Part shown: positions 58,877-64,000 of the stretch, piece after piece | How positions within the stretch are numbered: position 1 is the first letter of the stretch | How the letters are laid out: the number at the start of each line of letters is the position of its first letter | Assembly (NCBI GenBank): GCA_036768485.1 | Contig: JAVLUZ010000145.1 | Coordinates: 21,330,706 to 21,394,705 of the forward strand | DNA length: 64,000 nucleotides | From: Mermis nigrescens | Taxonomy: Eukaryota; Nematoda; Enoplea; Mermithida; Mermithidae | Direction: 5' to 3' | The notes under the pieces: generated by a model | The model's database searches: none | Told to the model about the DNA's origin: nothing | What the model saw: the letters and a program-made list of their open reading frames with translations, nothing else | Translations under genes and position numbers: made by a program

Positions 58877-59510
58877 AGGGGCGTAACCAGGATTTTAATT
58901 CGGTTGGGGGCCGAAATTTTTCAAGTCCTATATCTCGACAACCATCAGAAGAGATGCGAAAATTATGGCATTTCTGAGCATTTCTCGACGATATACATAT
59001 ATGCCACTGAGAAGGAAGAGATTTTGTAAAGAATTGAGGAATTTCCTTGCTTGCTTGATTTCAAATTTGGATATCAAAAATCTGTGTTTTAATCTACCAG
59101 TATGACTGATTTCATAATGTCAAGTTAAAGCTTGGCTCCAAAACATTTCGATATTCTTGCCCTTGCATTTAATTTCGCGGTTTCCCGTAGAAAATTAATG
59201 CAGAAAATAATAAATCTGCGCGAAAAGCCGGAAAATTTTGATACATTTCTTATTTTTAAGTTAAATCTGGGCTTCTAAGATATAAGAAATGAGATAGAAA
59301 ATAGGAAATCCGGCGCGAAGCCCCGGAAAATTTTGAGTTTAGTAGCTCAAAAGTGTGCTAAAAACGCATTTTGGCTGTCCTTTTAGTAGACTTCTAGACT
59401 TCAAGAAGTTTCGGGGGACCCTTGTGAAAAATAAAAATATTGTTATATTTCGGGGGGGGGGGGGGTAGCGGCCCTCCCCGCGCCCCACCGGCTGGTTACA
59501 CCCCTGTGCA
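58877..59510 (+). mobile_element. hAT-type element with GGGGCGTAACCAGG ends
   Basis: Left GGGGCGTAACCAGGATTTTA, right (reverse complement) CAGGGGTGTAACCAGCCGG. Possible duplication GTGCAAAA/GTGCATAT. Contains CGGCGCGAAGCCCCGG near 59311. Confidence 0.65.
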
Positions 59511-59887
59511 TATATATTAACTTACATGTTACTGATGTAAGATAAAACAGTGACCGACTAGCATGTTAGAAAGTTGAGAGTGCATATTTAATTAAAAGTC
59601 TTGGAACAAGCTTAGTATCGATACATGCATATGTATAAACGAAATTTTGTCATCAGTGCCTACACTATACCTTTGTACCCGCATTCTTCAAAAATATTTT
59701 TTCAACAATGTGAATTATACGTACATATCCATGTAACTTTTAAATTAAGGCACTGAAAAATCGCCTTAAGTGGTTTAAACTTCTTGCAAAAAGGTCCGAT
59801 TTAGACAAATTTATTTGATTTTTAGATTACTCATTTGTTTTCATATCGATCTTATGAAATTTCTGCTGACCAAAGGTGGCATTTCAG

Positions 59888-60055
59888 GCTGCTGCACAAT
59901 GTTACATTGATTTGATAGTAAAGGAAAGCGACAACAATGTTAAGCTGATAGTGCTGGATAGACTGGTTCAATTACGCAATAGTAGCCAAAGCGAAAAGGT
60001 TCTGCAAGAATTGGTGATAGATATTCTACGCGTTCTATCAAGCCCTGATTTAGAG
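59888..60055 (+). CDS. COPB1: Coatomer subunit beta, coding exon 5
   Basis: Encodes 56 residues (283-338), beginning [20 protein letters not shown] and ending [11 protein letters not shown]. The acceptor is CATTTCAG and the donor GAG|GTTAGT, phase 0. The exon is 168 bases between two transposon-bearing introns. Confidence 0.95.
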
Positions 60056-60264
60056 GTTAGTCAGACGGAATAGATTGACGTAATCTAAACAAGTATTAAT
60101 AATCTTAGTCCGTTTATACGTGTAATTAATTCAAAGTAATGTGCACTTCTCTCCCTATGTATGTGCGTCAAACGTTCATTGTAAATTTTCGTCACCCTTT
60201 TATCTTCCTCTTACTTTTCTTGTCATCCTTCCTTGTTTCTAGCTAAGGCAAAGCCAGCAATATT

Positions 60265-60424
60265 CAGGCATGTAGCTGGCCGTCCTATTTGGGGGGCAAC
60301 ACCAATTTTTGGGGTAGCAAAAAGGCCAAAAATAGCACCAAATATCGTTTAAAAAGTTCTGTTTTTCCAAATTTTGGGAGGGTCCGAACCTTTATTCCGC
60401 CCCTCCCCCAGAGATACGTGCCTG
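60265..60424 (+). mobile_element. hAT-type MITE, family Q, copy 3 (COPB1 intron 5)
   Basis: Ends CAGGCATGTAGCTGGCC and (reverse complement) CAGGCACGTATCTCTGGGG. Flanking GCAATATT and GCACTATT match at 7 of 8. Confidence 0.85.
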
Positions 60425-61047
60425 GCACTATTTTGCAATTCTGAAACTGTTTTTTAAGGACTATACAACGTATTTAGCTTGCATGCACAATATGTACATA
60501 CGTATATACATCCTATTTTCTCTTACGATTCTGATAATCTGAACAGTATAATAAAGTATAACAATATAGTCTGATCAGTTTTACAAAGTCGTGAGCTGGA
60601 GGACACTTCCCATTGAACTTTGAAAAGTCAGTAGAAATCTGACAAGGACGATTTTGAGCGGAAATTTCAGGGTTTGAGGACGAATAACTCAGCATTATGA
60701 GCGTTGGCTATATTTGTTTTTGCCGATACATATTGATTGAATTTCTCTTCCGCTAGTGTCTACCTAAAAATGCTTCAAGGACCTCTTCTTTGGAATCAGC
60801 TCGAAATTTTCGTGAATAGAAAGTGCTTCTTTGGTGATTCAAAATTGTGTTTGAAATACGCATAATTTTCAATTTATATACACGAAATCGGTTTTTTTCC
60901 AATTTTGACTGTGTGAACATTTGCGATTAATAATAAAAACTTAGGGAATCAGTGATACGCCCCTTAAAAGTAATCGGATAGCCCATTGACTTGAATTCTG
61001 ATTATGTAATGTTAGCTTTTGCTTATTCTTACGGACATATACTGCGT

Positions 61048-61252
61048 ACGTAAGGGCTCGGAAATTCAGGTTGGGGGTTCCCAGCCATTTTTACGGGGGG
61101 GAGGTTGTTATGACCTCCAATTGGAAAAACGGTCAAAGGCTAATGAATTCAATTTTTTCCAGAAATTGGGGATCGAAATTTTCTGGCTCATGGGGGATGG
61201 GGGCAATCAACTTTGGGTGGGGATCTCACCCATCCCCCTGTTACATGCATGC
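61048..61252 (+). mobile_element. Family V MITE, uninterrupted copy (COPB1 intron 5)
   Basis: Left GTACGTAAGGGCTCGG, right end CCTGTTACATGCATG. It keeps the GATGGGGGCAATCAA region that is split in the intron 1 copy. It ends about 75 bases before exon 6. Confidence 0.7.
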
Positions 61253-61325
61253 TTACGAAGGGGTGAAAAAGTTGTAATGATGAATTTGAATAATAAGAAA
61301 TACGCAATTAATATACACCGATTAG

Positions 61326-61549
61326 GTTCGGCGAAAAACGCTTAATTTGGCGTTGGATTTGGTATCGAGTCGCAATGTCGACGAAATGGTGATGTTCTTG
61401 CGGAAGGAAATTTCCAAAACCACCAATGTTTCCGAACAAGACGATACGGCGAAATACAGACAAAATTTAGTGCGAACTTTACACGCGGTCACCATAAAAT
61501 TTCCAGATGTCGCTTCCAATGTTATGCCACTGCTAATGGAATTTTTGAG
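61326..61549 (+). CDS. COPB1: Coatomer subunit beta, coding exon 6 (last in window)
   Basis: Encodes residues 339-412 plus two bases. It opens [17 protein letters not shown] after the acceptor CGATTAG, contains SKTTNVSEQ and [19 protein letters not shown], and ends at EFL plus AG before GTACAT (phase 2, expected to complete a serine). No following exon was recognised in 61550-64000, so intron 6 is longer than 2.4 kb. Confidence 0.94.
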
Positions 61550-61618
61550 GTACATACAAAATTACATATAAATTAATCGATAAAATGATGGATCTGTTTT
61601 CAACGTGTAAATTGCAAA

Positions 61619-62245
61619 CAGTGGCGGACCTAGGATTTTCCTAAGGGTGGGGGGCGTTATCCCAACTTTTTCAAAAGCAGTCAAACATAGGTCCAAAATT
61701 TGCCCTTAGCGCGCGAAATAGCGGTTTTTTAGGTGTTTTACATTGTATACTTCACATAAAATCACTTTTGACGCAATATTTTCTCTAAGAATTTTGAAAT
61801 TTTCGACAATTTTGTGCGAAAAAATCATTAAATTTCTTCGACTTCAAGAAAAATCTGGCGCGAAGCGCCGGAAAATTTGTGAAATAAAGGCGGATAGACG
61901 TATAGAAGCATGATTTACTGCTTGATTTCCTGTATTCATAGCATTTAATGCAAAACATCGAAATTTTTAATTGAAAATTGATGAGAATTGTGCAAAAATG
62001 GCTGTTTCTGCTGTTGAAATTGTTTTGAAACCTACATGAACAGAAAATGGCCTCCAGGTCGCCTACAAAAAGTACAAATGAATGTCATTAATAGGTATCA
62101 TCCGGCGCGTAGCGCTGGAAAAATTTGAGAAATTATGGTCACTGACGGCCAAAAATCATTGCAAATTGCATATCCATTCTTTAATCGCCAAATATTTTTG
62201 ACCAATGGGGGCGGCCGCTCCCCCGCTCCCTGAAATCCGCCCCTG
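61619..62245 (-). mobile_element. hAT MITE, family H, uninterrupted copy (COPB1 intron 6)
   Basis: Left CAGTGGCGGACCTAGGATTT, right (reverse complement) CAGGGGCGGATTTCAGGGAG. Flanking ATTGCAAA and ATTGCCAA match at 7 of 8. Palindromes GGCGCGAAGCGCC at 61857 and CCGGCGCGTAGCGCTGG at 62102, one near each end. Confidence 0.9.
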
Positions 62246-62540
62246 ATTGCCAAATGTCTTTTATGTGTGGTTTTTCAATCATTTGTGAGATCAGAATACG
62301 ATTTTTAAATTAATATTGATGTCCCGAAAATTTACCTATAGACTAGGTGGATTGAAGTGCATCAGAGCCTACTTTTTAATTTTTTATTCCTTGCGGTGAA
62401 CTAATTTAGAGCATTGGCGTTTTTGATTTTACCGATTTTCAAATTGCCAATTTCGTTTCATTGTAGTAAGCTATTCTTTATATTATGATTCGAAAATTTT
62501 GGAATAGACTCGAAGGCTATTTTTCATCGACATTAGGGGC

Positions 62541-62925
62541 TTAATGCGCAGCATGGGAAATCTGGGGGTAAAACCATTCTAAAGTTCCTTATTTGGACTA
62601 AAAAACCGTATACGCGTCGAAAACATCATTTTTGGTATTTCTGATGATGCTCCATTTTTTTAGAATGTAAAACATAAAAAAGTTAGAAAAAATATCCAAA
62701 ATACGAGTAGATTGAGGAAAATATATAAGCAAACAGTGAGTACAAATAAGGCGCGAAGCGCCAAAAATGTAAACGTTTGAGCAAACAGATTGCTGAAATC
62801 TCTTAATGTAGCCTTTTCTACGATTTTTGTTGAAAATAGCAAATTCTTATGGATGAAAATATTTTTGCGAGGGTAAAAACTTTCTTGGGATGAAAACCTT
62901 CCAAACTCTCCCATGATCATGTCTG
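62541..62925 (+). mobile_element. Family C MITE, copy in COPB1 intron 6
   Basis: Left ATGCGCAGCATGGGAAATCT, right (reverse complement) CAGACATGATCATGGGAG. A perfect GGCGCGAAGCGCC lies at 62750-62762. Confidence 0.65.
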
Positions 62926-63458
62926 TACGATTATTACTGCATTGCGTGTCTCAAAAAACACGGTTTTTAAAAGTCGGAAGATATCACTAAATGTGTCTCT
63001 TCCCTTAAAGATTATTCTGAGAAAATTAATGGACAATTCATTTAAATTCATTAATTTATTTAAATAGACATTACTAAATTTTTTCCAGTCTACCTAATTT
63101 TGCTGCTTTTAAGCTCGTTGAATTAATGGCAATGTACATAAAGAGAAAGAGAAAATTAATTGCTTTTATGAAATACATACATACATATGTGCGTGCATCA
63201 CAAATGGTTTGGTACGATTAGCTGCGTGACTATTTGGAATCTCCTAAAATTTTTGTTAACATAATTGAGGGACATATACGTATAAGATCGTCTTGCTTAA
63301 ACGACAATCAGCTAAACCTCGTAACAGAATTTACAATTCGATTTATTTAACGTTAATTTCATATAGCTAATGCATTTTATGTGTCTTACTGTAACATAAC
63401 CTTATCAGTCAGCATTTGTTGAATATACATAGGCTAACTGCTCTATGATACATAGCTT
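62926..63458. other. Unassigned COPB1 intron 6 sequence
   Basis: No exon resembling the next beta-COP segment and no element ends recognised. Confidence 0.4.
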
Positions 63459-64000
63459 CAGGGCCGTATTCAGGGAGGGCGTGGGGGCCGACCCCCGGAA
63501 ATTTAAAATAATTTTTGAAACACACAAGGGTCCCTTAGAAGAAAAAGTGAAAAATTTTTAAACTTGGTTCAAAACACCACCAAAACATATTTTCAGCGTA
63601 CTTTTGAGCTAATTAACTCAAAATTTTTCAGCGCTTCGCGCCCTATTTATCGTTTATGTATAGTTTTTGTGTTCTAGCCCGCCTAAAACCTCGCAAATTT
63701 GAGTTAGTCGTGTAGAACATGTCAAATTTTTCGGCTCTGCGCGCCGAATCATTCATTTTCTGTATTGTTTTTCTTTATAAATGATAAAGATTAATTCAGG
63801 GACAAGTTAGGAAATTATTCGTTGATTGAATGATGAGAAATCAGATGTGTAGATTCTTTAAACGATAGATCTGTGTAATATGAGTATGGAGTAGAGTGAA
63901 AAATTTGTAAAATTTTTCTTGAAATTTTTTAACCACTGCATAGAGCTCGTTGAGATATGCTCAAAAATGCCCTTATTTTTGCCCATCTCTCAATGGTTCT
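63459..64000 (+). mobile_element. hAT-type element, left part (cut by window edge)
   Basis: Left end CAGGGCCGTATTCAGGGAGG. Palindromes AGCGCTTCGCGCC at 63630 and CGGCTCTGCGCGCCG at 63732. The right end lies outside the window. Confidence 0.6.

Overview
This is a low-GC, repeat-dense nuclear sequence from an animal. The reasons are spliced genes with GT-AG introns of 0.8-4 kb, a stomatin-family gene, a beta-COP gene whose exons read like arthropod orthologues, a Penelope-like retrotransposon and a very large load of short hAT-type DNA elements. I take it to be an arthropod, possibly an insect. The species cannot be read from the window.

Only two host genes are supported. A complete stomatin-family gene lies on the minus strand in four coding exons (22839 down to 14668), encoding 293 residues. 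The 5' part of the coatomer beta subunit gene (COPB1) lies on the plus strand in six exons (49821 to 61549), encoding about residues 1-413, and runs off the right edge. Every exon junction keeps frame. COPB1 intron 1 uses a GC donor instead of GT.

Almost everything else recognisable is mobile DNA. 1-13.8 kb: three kinds of inverted-repeat element (a long-TIR foldback family, a Tc1/mariner-like MITE with TATAGTCTGTTTCA ends, and a TIR-bounded G-rich tandem array) plus a large repeat full of GTGTAAA/TTTACAC motifs. 13.8-22.8 kb: the stomatin gene, with introns packed with hAT MITEs and a 234-bp CA microsatellite. 22.9-33.5 kb: a gene-poor stretch with a few MITEs. 33.5-39.5 kb: a second copy of the foldback plus GTGTAAA repeat, split by a 5'-truncated Penelope-like element with an intact reverse transcriptase/GIY-YIG reading frame. 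39.5-49 kb: a TIR-bounded element with a 59-bp minisatellite, and a three-level transposon nest built around a 1.8-kb foldback. 49-64 kb: COPB1. Its first intron is about 87 percent a five-level nest of transposons, including a degenerate hAT transposase relic.

Two themes stand out. First, target-site duplications, and uninterrupted relatives or opposite foldback arms serving as empty sites, let the insertion order be read directly. Second, a 13-nt palindrome, GGCGC-GAA-GCGCC, recurs more than twenty times inside several otherwise different MITE families. Its core is the known hyperstable DNA mini-hairpin GCGAAGC, and some copies show paired base changes that keep the stem. No tRNA, rRNA, CRISPR or bacterial-type feature was found. 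All identities come from reading the sequence; no database search was run.
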